Source of the DNA: Chloroflexi bacterium RBG_16_51_16
GTDB lineage: Bacteria; Chloroflexota; Anaerolineae; Anaerolineales; Villigracilaceae
Length of the DNA: 14,125 bases
Direction of reading: 5' to 3'
Assembly: GCA_001796785.1 (NCBI GenBank)
Contig: MGNL01000006.1
Coordinates: 1 to 14,125, forward strand
Shown: piece after piece, positions 13,169 to 14,125 of the stretch
How positions within the stretch are numbered: the first letter of the stretch is position 1
Layout of the letters: each line of letters begins with the position of its first letter
Translations under genes and position numbers: made by a program
Notes under the pieces: generated by a model
What the model was told of the DNA's origin: nothing
Database searches by the model: none
The model's input: only the letters and a program-made list of their open reading frames with translations

Positions 13169-14125
13169 CTAAGCCACTAAATTCCGCAGGACGGTGTGCA
13201 AGATGCCACCGTTGAGAAAGTAATTGACCTCAATCATTGTGTTCAAGAGGCAAATTACATTGAATCCAACTTTTTTACCATCCGGTTTTGCGGCGGTGAC
13301 CTTCAATGTGGCTTGTGGCTGAATGTCTGAACTAAGACCGGTGATGTCGAAGGTTTCGTCACCGTGCAAACCGAGCGAGTCGACGTTCTGTCCGTCCAAA
13401 AACTTGAGGGGAAGCAAACCCATGCCCACCAGGTTCGAACGATGGATCCGCTCGAAGGATTCAGCGATCACAGCTTTAACTCCCTGGAGCAGCGGACCCT
13501 TGGCGGCCCAGTCGCGGCTGGAGCCCTGACCGTAGTCCTTACCCGCCAGGATGATTGTCGGCACATTTTCTTTTTGGTACAGCTGAGCTGTATCGAAAAT
13601 GGGCAGCTCGGCGCCATCCGGAAAGTGTTTGGTCCAAAAGCCCTCACGAGGAGCGACGAGCACGTTGTTCAGGCGGATGTTCCCGAAGGTGCCGCGAGCC
13701 ATCACCAGGTCATTACCCCGGCGTGAGCCGTACGAATTGAAGTCCTTCGGCTGGATGCCGCGCTCCTGCAGATACTTTCCTGCTGGGCTGTCGGTAGCGA
13801 TACTACCGGCGGGTGAGATGTGATCTGTGGTGATCGAATCACGGAACAGGCACAGCACGCGCGCAGCGTGGATATCCTGTACAACTGGCAGGGCAAGCGA
13901 CAGGTCCTGGAAGTAAGGCGGGTGATGGATATAAGTTGAACTTTCATCCCAATCATAAAGGTCTCCCCCTGAAACCTTGATTGAATTCCAAAGGTCCGAG
14001 CCTTCAAAGACAACGGAATATTTATCGGTGAACATTTCCGAAACCACACTCTTTGTTATTGTCTCGTTGATCTCCTGCTGCGTCGGCCAGAGATCCTTAA
14101 GGTAGACCGGTTCGCCTTTTTGATC
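13169..14125 (-). CDS. acnA: Aconitate hydratase A (partial, C-terminal third)
   Basis: The last 318 residues of aconitase, the Fe-S enzyme that interconverts citrate and isocitrate in the TCA cycle. The reading frame is open to the right edge (it enters as DQKGEPVYLKDLWP), so the N-terminal and 4Fe-4S cysteine domains lie outside the window. Visible blocks are DSITTDHISPAGSI, NSYGSRRGNDLVMARGTFGNIRL (substrate-binding Arg region), the swivel-domain loop AGKDYGQGSSRDWAAKGP (active-site Ser-Arg), AVIAESFERIHRSNLVGMG and the AcnA-type C-terminus NYFLNGGILHTVLRNL. Compared with AcnA this is about the final third of a roughly 900-residue chain. The usual Gly before DS in the DSxTTDH block is Arg here (LFRDS). 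No internal start should be used; GTG at 14047 is mid-gene. Its promoter is out of view. Confidence 0.95.
   Translation of the reverse strand, partial: DQKGEPVYLKDLWPTQQEINETITKSVVSEMFTDKYSVVFEGSDLWNSIKVSGGDLYDWDESSTYIHHPPYFQDLSLALPVVQDIHAARVLCLFRDSITTDHISPAGSIATDSPAGKYLQERGIQPKDFNSYGSRRGNDLVMARGTFGNIRLNNVLVAPREGFWTKHFPDGAELPIFDTAQLYQKENVPTIILAGKDYGQGSSRDWAAKGPLLQGVKAVIAESFERIHRSNLVGMGLLPLKFLDGQNVDSLGLHGDETFDITGLSSDIQPQATLKVTAAKPDGKKVGFNVICLLNTMIEVNYFLNGGILHTVLRNLVA

Noticed and set aside
13169..14047. A separate 292-residue gene beginning at 14047
   Set aside because: The same frame is open to the window edge and encodes aconitase sequence upstream of 14047, so this is only the visible part of a longer gene.

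Overview
The window (about 14.1 kb, roughly 52% GC by eye) looks like chromosomal DNA from a free-living bacterium. My best guess is a Chloroflexota lineage of Anaerolineae type, at moderate to low confidence. The guess rests on the style of several proteins (a CoaBC with PAMD/LASG active-site motifs, a GT4-glycosidase fusion beside a GH130 protein, a DUF4332 helix-hairpin-helix protein, a DhaL-like protein) and on short dispersed palindromic repeats between genes. It is not a phage, plasmid or insertion-sequence region: there are no transposases, integrases, tRNAs, rRNAs or CRISPR arrays. All recognisable genes but one lie on the minus strand. The exception is an arginase-family gene.

Layout from left to right. 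Positions 1-1671 hold a two-gene minus-strand unit, coaBC (coenzyme A synthesis) followed by a cut-off metallophosphoesterase. A TATAAT box lies so close to the coaBC start that the mRNA is probably leaderless. Positions 1798-5041 hold a carbohydrate unit: a 779-residue protein with a GT4 glycosyltransferase half and a helical glycosidase-like half, whose gene overlaps a GH130-type mannoside phosphorylase/hydrolase gene by 56 bp. Positions 5383-7076 hold a PEBP-family lipoprotein translationally coupled (ATGA) to a saccharopine-dehydrogenase-like oxidoreductase. Positions 7192-9013 hold the two subunits of a family I CoA-transferase-like enzyme. Upstream of it lie a strong Shine-Dalgarno, a near-perfect 20-bp palindrome of TetR-operator appearance and a TATAAT box. 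Positions 9262-10073 hold a LipM/lipoate-ligase-type gene broken by one missing base.

The right-hand part holds the plus-strand arginase-family gene (10318-11085), with an extended -10 box just upstream and one metal-ligand His replaced by Cys. It is convergent with a small four-helix membrane protein. A perfect 19-bp-arm palindrome and a related dispersed repeat follow. Next come a DhaL-like protein with Asn at the expected metal-binding Asp positions and a DUF4332 protein, probably one operon. A 348-bp repeat-rich gap with three tandem 35-bp units follows, and then the C-terminal third of aconitase running off the window.

Most genes are housekeeping or central metabolism (CoA, lipoate, acyl-CoA transfer, TCA cycle) rather than one large system. 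The most unusual items are the overlapping GT/GH130 pair, the variant arginase, the CoaBC double substitution, the candidate operator before the CoA-transferase genes, and the repeat families at gene ends.
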